Assembly (NCBI RefSeq): GCF_002210095.1
Contig: NZ_AQQR01000001.1
Location: 682,001-746,000 of the forward strand
From: Marinibacterium profundimaris
Lineage (GTDB): Bacteria > Pseudomonadota > Alphaproteobacteria > Rhodobacterales > Rhodobacteraceae
Length of the DNA: 64,000 nt
Reading direction: 5' to 3'
Part shown: positions 52,505 through 61,396 of the stretch, one piece after another
Layout: each line of letters starts with the position of its first letter
Numbering within the stretch: the stretch's first letter is position 1
Made by a program: the position numbers and the translations under genes
Notes under the pieces: generated by a model
Databases searched by the model: none
What the model was told of the DNA's origin: nothing
What the model saw: only the letters and a program-made list of their open reading frames with translations

Positions 52505-54382
52505 CTACCAGACGACCGGATGCGTCTCGCCGGTCTGGACGTTGACGAACCCCTCCGGCGCATGATCCGACGGCGCCACGAGGTTCCAGCGCCAGGGCGA
52601 ACAGGTCAGCGTGGCGAACGCCAGCCGCTCGGGGAAACCGGGGGCCCAGCGGGGGTGGAACGACGGCTCGAACAGCCAGTCGACCTGTTCGCCCGCGGCA
52701 TAAAGCGCCTGCATCTCCGCGTGCAGCTCTTCCGCCGGACGGGCCGTCATCAGGCCCGCGATCTCGTAGGCGACCCTCGCCACGACCGCGCCGCGATGCA
52801 CCAGCACCCAGCCGCCGCCCATCTCGGCACAGCTGTTCACCGCCAGCGCCATCGCCGCGTCGCTGGATCCGACACACCAGATGTTGTGCTTGTCATGGGC
52901 CATCGAGCAGCAAAGCGCCGTGTCGTCGTCCCGCGGCCCGCAGCCCAGCCAGAACATCCTGGCCACCGCGCCCTGCCCCGAATAGCGGTCGACGATGGAA
53001 AACTTGGTGATGTTGCGGCTGGCATCGCGTTGCACCTTTCCATCCGCCACGGGCAGTTCATAGGTCAGGAACCCGTCCTCCCAGTGGAAGGGGCGCAGCA
53101 CGGCGGCCTGCATGGTCTCGCGGCCTTCACCGGCGGGTATCGCGAAATCCTCCGCCGTCAGCGCCCGGCCGACATTGACCGTCTGCCGCGCCCAGTCGGG
53201 CCAGTCGATCCGGGGCAGCGGGCCGGTATAGGTGGTACCGGTCGAGACCTGAGCCCCGTCCGCCCAGACCTCGGCAATCTCGAAGCTGCCGGTATCCGAC
53301 AGCAGCAACAGGTCGGCGAACCGCCCCGGCGCGACCGACCCGACCCAGGGCGTCAACCGCATGTGCCGCGCCGGGTTGATCGTGACCAGCTGCACCGCCG
53401 TCTCCATCGGCAGGCCCGCGTCGATCGCCATCCGCAGGTTGCGATCCGTGGCGCCGGTCGCCAGCACCTCGGAGGCCGGGCGGTCATCGGTGGCAAGCGC
53501 GACCTGTGACCAGTCGCGCAGCCCGCGTTCCAGCAGGCCCTTGACGATCTCCGCGCCAGTATGGATGCGGATCTCGACAAACAGCCCGGCCTGAAGCTTG
53601 TCAAAGGCCTCCTCTGCCGTCCAGGCCTCGTGGTCCGAGGCGATGCCGGAGGCCGCGAAGGCGTTGATATTGGGCAGATCGCGGATCCCGGCGGCATGGC
53701 CTTCGACCACGGCGCGGGCATCCCACGTGGCGGCGATCATCGACCACAGGCGGTCATGCGCGGGGTTGTCGCGGTCGCGCAAGGCGGGCCAGTCCATGAC
53801 CTCGTCCAGCCCCGCGACCATTGGGCTTTCGGTCAGGAACCGGGTCTGATCCACCCCGTCCAGATGCGCGCCATGCTCCCATGCGGTGGGCGGCACGGCC
53901 GATCCGGGCAGCGGAAAGATCTTCAGCGGCGATCCGGCGCGCCGGGCGGCCAGCCAGAAGTCCAGCGTGCGGTCGGGCACCACGTTGGAAAACTCGTGGC
54001 TCGCCTCGCAGGTCCAGGTGTTGCCGCGCGGCAGGACCAGCGCGGCCTCGTATTCCGGTGTGACGTGGCTGCTTTCGATATGCTTGTGCACCTCGCCCAG
54101 CCCCGGAACGGCGGCGAGGCCCGGGCGCTCCACTGTTTCGGCGGCGGTCCCGGCAAAGCTGCCTCGCGGCCCCACATAGGCCACCCGGCCCGCATGGATC
54201 GCCACCTCGACCCTGTCGCGCCACAGGCCGGTATGGGTGTCGAGCAGCCGGTCCAGCCGCAGCAGCGTATCGGCCGGGCGCCGGCCCAGGGCCACGTCGA
54301 TCAGGTCGCGGCGCAGATTGGCCTCGCCTTCGGTGGTGATTTCGCCGTTCATCGTGTCGGATGGCATCGTATCGTGTGGCAT
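52505..54382 (-). CDS. ade: Adenine deaminase family amidohydrolase
   Basis: A 625-residue enzyme. The ATG at 54382 follows GGGGAGAG; a longer frame upstream lies in the next gene. The HxH metal pair is H99/H101 in GEVHKHIESSH. Other segments are VEGHAAGIRDLPNINAF, SGIASDHEAWTAEEA and ATDDRPASEVLATG, all shared with adenine deaminases, which release hypoxanthine and ammonia. The C-terminal adenine-deaminase domain follows at about 440-625. The usual family HVHIES is here HKHIESS. Last gene of the Pot-type operon, 22 bp behind the phosphoribosyltransferase gene. A related substrate is possible. Confidence 0.86.
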   Translation of the reverse strand: MPHDTMPSDTMNGEITTEGEANLRRDLIDVALGRRPADTLLRLDRLLDTHTGLWRDRVEVAIHAGRVAYVGPRGSFAGTAAETVERPGLAAVPGLGEVHKHIESSHVTPEYEAALVLPRGNTWTCEASHEFSNVVPDRTLDFWLAARRAGSPLKIFPLPGSAVPPTAWEHGAHLDGVDQTRFLTESPMVAGLDEVMDWPALRDRDNPAHDRLWSMIAATWDARAVVEGHAAGIRDLPNINAFAASGIASDHEAWTAEEAFDKLQAGLFVEIRIHTGAEIVKGLLERGLRDWSQVALATDDRPASEVLATGATDRNLRMAIDAGLPMETAVQLVTINPARHMRLTPWVGSVAPGRFADLLLLSDTGSFEIAEVWADGAQVSTGTTYTGPLPRIDWPDWARQTVNVGRALTAEDFAIPAGEGRETMQAAVLRPFHWEDGFLTYELPVADGKVQRDASRNITKFSIVDRYSGQGAVARMFWLGCGPRDDDTALCCSMAHDKHNIWCVGSSDAAMALAVNSCAEMGGGWVLVHRGAVVARVAYEIAGLMTARPAEELHAEMQALYAAGEQVDWLFEPSFHPRWAPGFPERLAFATLTCSPWRWNLVAPSDHAPEGFVNVQTGETHPVVW

Positions 54383-54404
54383 CTGTCTCTCCCCAGGGGG
54401 CCTG

Positions 54405-55052
54405 TCATGGAAGGTGCCAGCCGTCCGGTGCCTTTGCCAGGATCGGCGTGCGGAAGGCGCCATGGACGGGTACGGCGCCAACCCGCCCGGTCCAGCCCTC
54501 GCCCTGCAGCATGGCCGCGCCGATGGCCAGCGGGTCGACCCCGGCGGTCTCAAGCAAGGCCAGCACCGCCGCCATCGAACTGCCCGTCGACAGCACGTCA
54601 TCCACCACCGCCACGCGTGCGTCCAGCAGGGGCCGCATGCGCGGATCAAGGTACAGCCGCTTGCCGCCCCCCGGCGTGGTGATCGAGGACATCGGCACCG
54701 ACAGGTCGTCGTCGTACCAGAACTTCCGCGAATTCCCCAGCGGCACCAGCCGGTCATGGCCCAGCCGCCGCGCCACCGCCTCGGCCAGCGGCAGGCCCAG
54801 CGTGGGCACGGCGACGATGACCTCCGGATCGTAGGGGCGCAGCTGCTCCGTCACCACGTCGGCCAGCGCGTCCAGCACCGCAAAGCTCGCCTGGTTCAGG
54901 ATCAGCGAGGCCACGCCCCGCTCTCCGTCCGGCAAGGTCCTGATCGGCAACAGCAATTGCCGGTCCCCCAAGGCCACGGCAAAGCTCTCCTGATCCGGCT
55001 GGACACCAGGTGTCAGAGTGTCATGCAGCCTTTGCCAGACATCCAGCCGCAT
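54405..55052 (-). CDS. Type I phosphoribosyltransferase (adenine-PRT-like)
   Basis: A 215-residue protein. The ATG at 55052 lies 4 bp after the nucleoside hydrolase stop. The PRPP-binding loop is VAVVDDVLSTGSSM (147-160) and VIVAVPTLGLPLAEAVA is the PPi-loop region. The N-terminal part is typical of AdePRT-like proteins. It would convert a free purine base to the nucleotide. Which base is not shown; adenine, hypoxanthine or xanthine are candidates. Confidence 0.87.
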   Translation of the reverse strand: MRLDVWQRLHDTLTPGVQPDQESFAVALGDRQLLLPIRTLPDGERGVASLILNQASFAVLDALADVVTEQLRPYDPEVIVAVPTLGLPLAEAVARRLGHDRLVPLGNSRKFWYDDDLSVPMSSITTPGGGKRLYLDPRMRPLLDARVAVVDDVLSTGSSMAAVLALLETAGVDPLAIGAAMLQGEGWTGRVGAVPVHGAFRTPILAKAPDGWHLP

Positions 55053-55056
55053 GGGG

Positions 55057-55950
55057 TCAGCCCGCCAGACCGTCGCGCAGACGCGCGCGCAGGGCATCCG
55101 CATCCAGCCCCATGGCCACGCGGATCGGGTTGGGCCCGGGATCCAGCGCGCCGGTCTCCAGCTCGACCTCCAGCGACCGATCCTCGGTGCGGAACAGTTC
55201 CTCGTGGCAGGCCAGCAGCGGCACGCAGGGATCATGCAGGGGCCGGCTTTCCGACCCCTTGGCCTGATGTTCCGTCTGGGTGAAATAGGCGTCGATCAGG
55301 TCGGCGCAGGCCACGGCGGCCTCCGTCCCGGTGGCGCGCAAGGTCTCCAGATAGGCCGCATCGGCGCGCAGCTGGCGCGTGGCGTCCAGCGGGATCAGCG
55401 TGATGTCGAGCTCGGCGGAAAAGACCCGGGCCGCGGCATCCGGGTCATGGGCAATGTTGAACTCGGCCCGCGGTCCCATGTTGCCGGGCTCGTCAATCGC
55501 GCCGCCCATGGCGATCACCCGGCGGATGCGGGCCGCGGCGTCGGGCGCGGCCTCCAGCAGCAGGGCGATGTTGGTCAGGGGGCCGAGGCAATGCAGGTCG
55601 ATGGTCTTCTCCGGCGCCGCGCGCAGAAGGCGGGCCATGGCCTCGACCGCAGGCTCGTCCGAGGGCGCCAGCGCGGGCTCGGGGAAGACCACCCCGCCCA
55701 GCCCGTCATCGCCATGGATCGCGGTTTCCGACCGGGCCTCGCGCCCCAGCGGCGCATTGGCGCCCGGGTGCACCGGGGTCGGCACGCCGGCCAGCGTCAC
55801 GATGCGCCCGGCATTGCGCGTGGTGACATTGAGCCCCACGTTCCCGCCCAGCGTGGTCAGCGCCAGCACCTCGACGCCCGGATGGCGCAGCGCGTAGAGA
55901 ATGGCGATGGCGTCGTCGATACCGGGATCGGTGTCGATGATCACTTGCAT
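55057..55950 (-). CDS. Nucleoside hydrolase (IunH/Rih family)
   Basis: A 297-residue enzyme. It has the calcium- and ribose-binding motif DTDPGIDDA at 6-14, then HCLGPLTNIALLL, and a late NIAHDPDAA. It cleaves the N-glycosidic bond of nucleosides to base and ribose. The ATG at 55950 overlaps the end of the M20 gene by 10 bp. It is encoded with a phosphoribosyltransferase and adenine deaminase, forming a purine salvage set. Confidence 0.9.
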   Translation of the reverse strand: MQVIIDTDPGIDDAIAILYALRHPGVEVLALTTLGGNVGLNVTTRNAGRIVTLAGVPTPVHPGANAPLGREARSETAIHGDDGLGGVVFPEPALAPSDEPAVEAMARLLRAAPEKTIDLHCLGPLTNIALLLEAAPDAAARIRRVIAMGGAIDEPGNMGPRAEFNIAHDPDAAARVFSAELDITLIPLDATRQLRADAAYLETLRATGTEAAVACADLIDAYFTQTEHQAKGSESRPLHDPCVPLLACHEELFRTEDRSLEVELETGALDPGPNPIRVAMGLDADALRARLRDGLAG

Positions 55951-57320
55951 GTGGACAGCCTTTCGATGATCCGGACCCAGCTTCGCATACCCTTGTGAAA
56001 GCTCGACAGGTCGTATTTCTCGTTCGGGGAATGGATGCGGTTGTCGAACCGGCCAAAGCCCACCAGCAGGGCATCCACGCCCAAGGCCGCCTTCAGCGCG
56101 CCGATGATCGGGATAGACCCGCCCGTGCCGCAGGTGGTCGACCGGCCCCATTCGTCCGACAGCGCCTCCAGCGTGGGCGCAAGAAAACGGTTCTCCCGGT
56201 CCATCGCCCAGGCGGGCGAAAGCCCGTGATCCTCGAAGCGCACGCTGCAATCCTCGGGCAGGCGCGCGCGGACATGCGCCAGAAAATTCGTACGAATTTT
56301 CTCGGGGTCCTGCCCGGCCACCAGGCGAAAGGACAGCTTGGCATGGGCCTGACACGGGATCACCGTCTTGAAGCCCGGATCGGTATAGCCGCCCCAGATC
56401 CCGTGGATCTCGCAGGACGGCCGGGCCCAGACCTGCTGCAGCACCGACCGGCCCGCCTCACCCGCCGGCACCTTCAGCCCGACGTTGGTCAGAAAGCCCT
56501 CTTCGTCAAAGGGCAGCGCGGCCCATTCGGCGGCGGTCTCGGGCGACAGCTCCTCGACATCGTCGTAGAAGCCCTCGATCGCCACCCCGCCATCCGGTGT
56601 CCGCAGGCTGGCCAGCACATCCGACAGCACCGCCAGCGCATTGGCCGCCGCATTGCCGAACATGCCCGAATGCAGATCGCGGTCCCCGGCGGTCACGGTG
56701 ATCTCCTGCCCCACCAGACCGCGGAACATGGTCGTCACCGCCGGTGTCTCGCGGTCCCACATATCGGTGTCGCAGACCAGAACGATGTCACATTCCAGCT
56801 CCTGCGCGGCCCCCTTCAGGAACCCGGGCAGCGAGCGCGAGCCGCTCTCCTCCTCGCCTTCGAACAGGAAAGACACCCGGATCGGCAGCGTGCCTTGGGT
56901 CTCGATGAACGCCCGGCAGGCCTCGACAAAGGTCATCAAGGCGCCCTTGTCGTCCGACGCGCCGCGCGCGACGATATGGGTGTCGCCCTCGACCGGGCGC
57001 AGCACCGGCTCGAACGGGTCCGAATTCCACAGCTCCAGCGGATCGGCCGGCTGCACGTCGTAATGGCCGTAGAACAGCACATGCGGCGCCTCGCTGGGCC
57101 CCGGCAGATGGCCCACCACCATCGGGTGGCCCGTGGTCTCGCGCGTCGAGGCCTCGGCGCCCATCTCGCGCAGGGTTCCGGCCAGCCATTCGGCACAGCG
57201 CGCCACATCCCCGGCATAGGCCGGATCGGTCGACACCGAGGGGATGCGGATCAGCTCGAACAGCCGCTCCAGCCGCGCGTCCAGCGTGGCGTCGATATGG
57301 GAAAGGATCTGGTCGGTCAT
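55941..57320 (-). CDS. M20 family metallopeptidase (dipeptidase-like)
   Basis: A 459-residue zinc-dependent hydrolase. Metal-site segments are FYGHYDVQP, GASDDKGALM, the catalytic FEGEEESGS, CDTDMWD and the late RIHSPNEKYD; the DLHSGMFG dimer-domain motif is also present. Members cleave dipeptides or N-acyl and N-carbamoyl amino acids. It sits in the Pot-type operon between an amidohydrolase and a nucleoside hydrolase, which suggests an amide or peptide bond in the imported compound. Exact substrate unknown. Confidence 0.9.
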   Translation of the reverse strand: MTDQILSHIDATLDARLERLFELIRIPSVSTDPAYAGDVARCAEWLAGTLREMGAEASTRETTGHPMVVGHLPGPSEAPHVLFYGHYDVQPADPLELWNSDPFEPVLRPVEGDTHIVARGASDDKGALMTFVEACRAFIETQGTLPIRVSFLFEGEEESGSRSLPGFLKGAAQELECDIVLVCDTDMWDRETPAVTTMFRGLVGQEITVTAGDRDLHSGMFGNAAANALAVLSDVLASLRTPDGGVAIEGFYDDVEELSPETAAEWAALPFDEEGFLTNVGLKVPAGEAGRSVLQQVWARPSCEIHGIWGGYTDPGFKTVIPCQAHAKLSFRLVAGQDPEKIRTNFLAHVRARLPEDCSVRFEDHGLSPAWAMDRENRFLAPTLEALSDEWGRSTTCGTGGSIPIIGALKAALGVDALLVGFGRFDNRIHSPNEKYDLSSFHKGMRSWVRIIERLSTCK

Positions 57321-58639
57321 GTCTTCGTCCTGTCGATCTCTTCGATGCGCGCCCTGAAGCGCTGCGCCACCTGCAGCGCATCGGCCAGCGCCTTGTCGGC
57401 ATCCATCGTGGTCAGCTGACGGTCTTCCATCAGCCAGTGCCCGGCGACCATCGTGCCCCGCACGTCGCTTGGCAGCGCCGCAAAGACCAGCGCCGAGGTC
57501 AGGTCATAGATCGGGTGCAGGCGCGGGTCGTCCAGCGAGATCCGGATCAGATCCGCCTGCTTGCCCGGCTCCAGCGAGCCGATGCGGTCATCCATGCCCA
57601 GCACCCGCGCCGCCTCGATCGTGCCCATGCGCAGCACGTCCACGCAGGGCAAGGGCTTGCGCGAGCCGCCGGCGATCTTCTGGAACATCGCCGCGGGGGC
57701 CATCTGCGCGAAGAGGTCCAGCGTGTTGCCCGACATCGGCCCGTCCGTTGCGAGGCCGACGGAAACGCCCGCCGCGCGCAACGCCGTCACCGGCGCGATC
57801 CCCCGCCCCGCCTTGCCGTTCGACCGCGCATTATGCGCCACGCCCACGCCGCGGTCTGCCAGCAGCGCGATATCCGCCTCACCGGGATACATCACATGCG
57901 CCGCCACCAGCGCCGGCGTCAGCAGCCCGGCCCGGTCCGAGACCTCGACCGTCGTGCAGCCATGGGTCTTCTGCGCCCAGTCCAGCTCTGCCTGGGTTTC
58001 GGCCAGGTGCATCTGCACCGGCAGGCCCGGGTGATCGGCGGACCATTGCGCGACCCGGGTCATCACCGCCAGATCGGTGGAATAGGGCGCATGCGGCGCG
58101 GCACTCGCGGTGATACGCGGATGATCGGCATAAAGATCCGCAAGCGCGTCCAGCCGGGCAAAGCCTTCGTCCATGCTGCCGTGATCGGGCGCCTCGAAAT
58201 TCGCCAGCGTCTGCCCGACCACGCCCCGCAGCCCGGCCCGGTCCAGCACCGACCCCACCCGATCCTCGAAGTAATACATGTCGGCCACGGTCGTGACCCC
58301 GCCCCGGATCGTCTCGACCGCCGCCAGCGCGGTGCCGATCTCCACCACCTCCGCCGTCACCAGCGCGCGTTCCAGCGGCAGGATGTAACGGAAAAGCCGG
58401 TCGTCCACATCCTCGCCCAGCCCCCGGAACAGGGTCATCGGCAGATGCGCATGGGTGTTGACCATGCCGGGCATCAGCAGGTCGCCGCCCATGTCCTGCA
58501 CCGCGCCAAGATCGGAGGGAGCATCCCCCTCCCCCAGCGACACGATCCGGCCGTCGTCCAGCGCGATCCAGCCGCGCCCGATCTCGCGCATCCCCGCATC
58601 CATCGGCAGGATGCGGGCGTTCGCCAGAACCTGCCTCAT
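57317..58639 (-). CDS. Amidohydrolase, MTA/SAH-adenosine deaminase type
   Basis: A 440-residue TIM-barrel deaminase. Metal-binding motifs: NTHAHLPMTLFRG (HxH), MHLAETQAE, AHVMYPGEAD and LATDGPMSGN. These match the TrzA/AtzB/MtaD group, which includes S-adenosylhomocysteine, methylthioadenosine and guanine deaminases; the usual VAHCPxSN strand here reads VAHNARSN. Because the operon encodes purine-salvage enzymes, deamination of an adenosine-type compound is plausible. It overlaps the ATPase stop by 4 bp and the M20 gene by 4 bp. An atrazine-type role is less likely. Confidence 0.88.
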   Translation of the reverse strand: MRQVLANARILPMDAGMREIGRGWIALDDGRIVSLGEGDAPSDLGAVQDMGGDLLMPGMVNTHAHLPMTLFRGLGEDVDDRLFRYILPLERALVTAEVVEIGTALAAVETIRGGVTTVADMYYFEDRVGSVLDRAGLRGVVGQTLANFEAPDHGSMDEGFARLDALADLYADHPRITASAAPHAPYSTDLAVMTRVAQWSADHPGLPVQMHLAETQAELDWAQKTHGCTTVEVSDRAGLLTPALVAAHVMYPGEADIALLADRGVGVAHNARSNGKAGRGIAPVTALRAAGVSVGLATDGPMSGNTLDLFAQMAPAAMFQKIAGGSRKPLPCVDVLRMGTIEAARVLGMDDRIGSLEPGKQADLIRISLDDPRLHPIYDLTSALVFAALPSDVRGTMVAGHWLMEDRQLTTMDADKALADALQVAQRFRARIEEIDRTKT

Positions 58640-59700
58640 GCCTCGACCGGCAGCAGGCAGCACTGATCCGGTTGCGGCACCAGCGTCACCGCCGCGCCCG
58701 CGTCGAACGGGGCCGACAGCGGCCCGTTGGCCATGACCGAGCCCGCCGGCGTGTCGCATTGGTACTGGTACGCCCGGCCCAGATAGGTCCGCAGGCCCAG
58801 CTTCGCCGGGATCCCGGGCGCCGAGCCCTCGGGCGCCACCAGCAGCCCCTCGGGCCGCGCGGCCAGGATGAAATCCCGCCCCGGCACGTCGAAGGTCCCC
58901 CTGGGCAGATCCATCGTCGCCCCGCCTTCCATCTCGGCCCGCACCGCATCGCCGGCCTCGGCCACGACGCGCATGGGGATCATGTTTTCGAACCCCACGA
59001 AATCGGCGACAAAGGCATTGGCGGGTTTCGAATACAGCACCTCGGGCGTGTCCAGCTGCATGATCCGCCCCGCGTTCATGATCGCCACCCGGTCCGAGAT
59101 CGAAAACGCCTCCTCCTGGTCATGGGTCACATAGACCGCCGTGGTCCCGTTGGCCTGCTGCAGCCGCCGGATCTCCACCCGCATGTCCACGCGCAGCTTG
59201 GCGTCGAGGTTCGACAACGGCTCGTCGAACATCAGCAGCGGCGGCTCGATCACCAGAGCCCGCGCGAGCGCCACCCGCTGCCGCTGACCGCCCGACAGGT
59301 TCGCCGGATGCCGGTCCGCCAGCGCGTCGAGCCCGACGCGCGCGATCATCTCGTCAGCCCGCCGGTCGCGTTCCTTCCGCCCCATGCCGCGCTGCTTCAG
59401 CCCGAAGGCCACGTTGTCGCGCACCGTCAGATGCGGAAACAGCGCATAGGTCTGGAACACCAGCCCGATATTGCGCGCATGCGCCGGCAGCCGCGTCAGG
59501 TCGCGATCGCCCAGCCGGATCGTGCCGGCGGTGGGCTGCAGGAACCCCGCCACCAGCCGCAGCGTCGTGGTCTTGCCGCAGCCGGACGAGCCCAGAAGCG
59601 AGATCAGCTCGCCCTCGGCCACATGGAGCGAGAGATCCTCCAGCACCTGGGTGGAGCCATAATGGGCGGAAACGTTGTCGAGGGTCAGGGATACGGTCAT
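58636..59700 (-). CDS. Pot-type ABC transporter ATPase
   Basis: A 354-residue ATPase. Walker A GSSGCGKTT, signature LSGGQRQRVALARAL, Walker B LLMFDEPLSNLDA and the C-terminal TOBE-like domain (FILAARPEGL) place it with the spermidine/putrescine and iron group. Operon genes encode two permeases and an SBP of the same class. It overlaps both neighbours by 4 bp. Confidence 0.93.
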   Translation of the reverse strand: MTVSLTLDNVSAHYGSTQVLEDLSLHVAEGELISLLGSSGCGKTTTLRLVAGFLQPTAGTIRLGDRDLTRLPAHARNIGLVFQTYALFPHLTVRDNVAFGLKQRGMGRKERDRRADEMIARVGLDALADRHPANLSGGQRQRVALARALVIEPPLLMFDEPLSNLDAKLRVDMRVEIRRLQQANGTTAVYVTHDQEEAFSISDRVAIMNAGRIMQLDTPEVLYSKPANAFVADFVGFENMIPMRVVAEAGDAVRAEMEGGATMDLPRGTFDVPGRDFILAARPEGLLVAPEGSAPGIPAKLGLRTYLGRAYQYQCDTPAGSVMANGPLSAPFDAGAAVTLVPQPDQCCLLPVEA

Positions 59701-60485
59701 TTTGTCAGGAAGGTCAGGCCGAGCGTCCGCTCCACGATGGCCATGACGGCCACGGTGACAAGCATCAGCAGAACCGAAACCGACGCGATGGTCGGGTCAA
59801 AGAACTGCTCCATATGCGCGAGAAGCTGGATCGGCAGGGTTGAGACGCCGGGGCCGGTCAGGAAGATCGACACCGAAACGTCGTTCAGCGAGGTGATGAA
59901 GGCCAGGATGAACCCGGCGATGATGCCGGCCTGGATATTGGGCAGAACCACCGTGAAGAACGCCTTGGCCCGGGTGCATCCCAGCGACACGGCCGCCTCC
60001 TCGATGGAAAAGTCGAAATTGTTGAGAGAGGCGCCCACGACCCGCACGCAATAGGGCAGCACCAGCAGCGCATGCCCCACCAGCAGCGACAGCGTGATCG
60101 GCAGGCCAAGGCCCGTGGCCAGCGATTTCATCAGCGAAAAGCCCAGCACGATTTCCGGGATCAGGATCGGCAGCACGTAGACATTGCCCAGGAACCGCGG
60201 GATCTCGACCCGGTAGCGCGCCAGCGCGTAAGCCGCGGGAATGCCGATCAGCATGGACAGTGCCGTGCCGCCCACCGCCAGCATGAACGAGGTCGCCATG
60301 GTGCGCCGGAAGGCCGAGATTTCGAAGATGTTCTCGAACCAGTGCAGGGTCAGCCCCTGCGGCGGGAAGGTCAGATAGCTGGTCTCGGACAGGGCCGAGC
60401 CGATGATGATCACCAGCGGGCCCAGCAGGAAGAAGAACACCAGCACGGCGAAGGCGATCAGAAGGGGATGGGTCTTGTTCTGCAT
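59697..60485 (-). CDS. Pot-type ABC permease, PotC-like
   Basis: A 262-residue inner-membrane protein with about six helices. The EAA-type loop lies in NNFDFSIEEAAVSLGCTRAKAFFTVVLPNIQAGI. It shares one base with the PotB-like stop and a 4-bp overlap with the ATPase gene. It completes the importer with the genes around it. Confidence 0.92.
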   Translation of the reverse strand: MQNKTHPLLIAFAVLVFFFLLGPLVIIIGSALSETSYLTFPPQGLTLHWFENIFEISAFRRTMATSFMLAVGGTALSMLIGIPAAYALARYRVEIPRFLGNVYVLPILIPEIVLGFSLMKSLATGLGLPITLSLLVGHALLVLPYCVRVVGASLNNFDFSIEEAAVSLGCTRAKAFFTVVLPNIQAGIIAGFILAFITSLNDVSVSIFLTGPGVSTLPIQLLAHMEQFFDPTIASVSVLLMLVTVAVMAIVERTLGLTFLTK

Positions 60486-61312
60486 CAGCCGGCCACCGGG
60501 TTCAGCTTGCGCGCCAGTTTCGACATGAACAGCACGGTGGTCAGCGTCACCACCACCATCACGGCGGCAATGGTCGAGGCCCCGACCCAGTCGAATGTCA
60601 CCATGGCGCGTTGATAAAGGAAGGTCCCCATCATCATCTGCCGCTCGCCGCCCAGCAATTGCGGCGTGGCATATGACGTGAAGGAGCCAGTGAAGACCAG
60701 CACCGAGCCCACGATCAGCCCCGGCACCGCCATCGGCAGGATCACCTGCCGGAAGGTCGCCGCCGGCGTCGCCCCCAGCGAGGCGGCGGCATCGGTCAGA
60801 TCCTGCGGGATGCCTTCAAGCACGCCGACCAGCGTCAGGATCATCAGCGGCACGAAGAGATAGATCATCGCCACGATGACCGACCCTTGGGTATACAGCA
60901 TGCTCAGCGGCTCGGAAATCAGGCCGGTCCAGATCAGGAAATTGTTCAGGATCCCGTTTTTCCCCAGGATCACCAGCCAGGCAAAGGACCGCACCACCAC
61001 GCCGGTCAGCAGCGGAAAGACCGCCGCGATGATCAGCAGGCTGCGCGCCCGTCCCGGCGCCTTGGCCACGACCCAGGCGGTGGCAAAGCCCACGGCGACC
61101 GAGACGATTGTGGTGATCACCGCCACCTCCATCGTGCGCCACAGCACGGTCATCCGGAAGCGGGAGTTGAAGAAGGTGGCATAGGGCGCGAAGACGCCCT
61201 TGGGGTCGCCGAAGGTGGTGGCGAGCGTCGACAGCACCGGCAGAACCAGGAACAGAACGACAAGCAATGTCGCGGGGGTCACGAGCAGCCAGGCGCGCAG
61301 GCGGGCAGACAT
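60485..61312 (-). CDS. Pot-type ABC permease, PotB-like
   Basis: A 275-residue permease with about six helices. The family block is GIPQDLTDAAASLGATPAATFRQVILPMAVPG, which contacts the ATPase. It lies 84 bp after the SBP gene, with a hairpin in the gap. Confidence 0.92.
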   Translation of the reverse strand: MSARLRAWLLVTPATLLVVLFLVLPVLSTLATTFGDPKGVFAPYATFFNSRFRMTVLWRTMEVAVITTIVSVAVGFATAWVVAKAPGRARSLLIIAAVFPLLTGVVVRSFAWLVILGKNGILNNFLIWTGLISEPLSMLYTQGSVIVAMIYLFVPLMILTLVGVLEGIPQDLTDAAASLGATPAATFRQVILPMAVPGLIVGSVLVFTGSFTSYATPQLLGGERQMMMGTFLYQRAMVTFDWVGASTIAAVMVVVTLTTVLFMSKLARKLNPVAG

Positions 61313-61347
61313 CAGGTACCTCGGGGGCAGCAGTTCAGCAAAACGAA

Positions 61348-61372
61348 ACGGGCGGTCACAAAGGCCGCCCGT
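61348..61372 (-). terminator. Hairpin between the Pot-type SBP and permease genes
   Basis: ACGGGCGG pairs with CCGCCCGT (8 bp) around a 9-nt loop, 24 bp after the SBP stop. It is the third instance in this window of a hairpin directly behind an SBP gene. Confidence 0.6.
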
Positions 61373-61396
61373 CCGCAGGTCAATGGCGGGTCAGCC

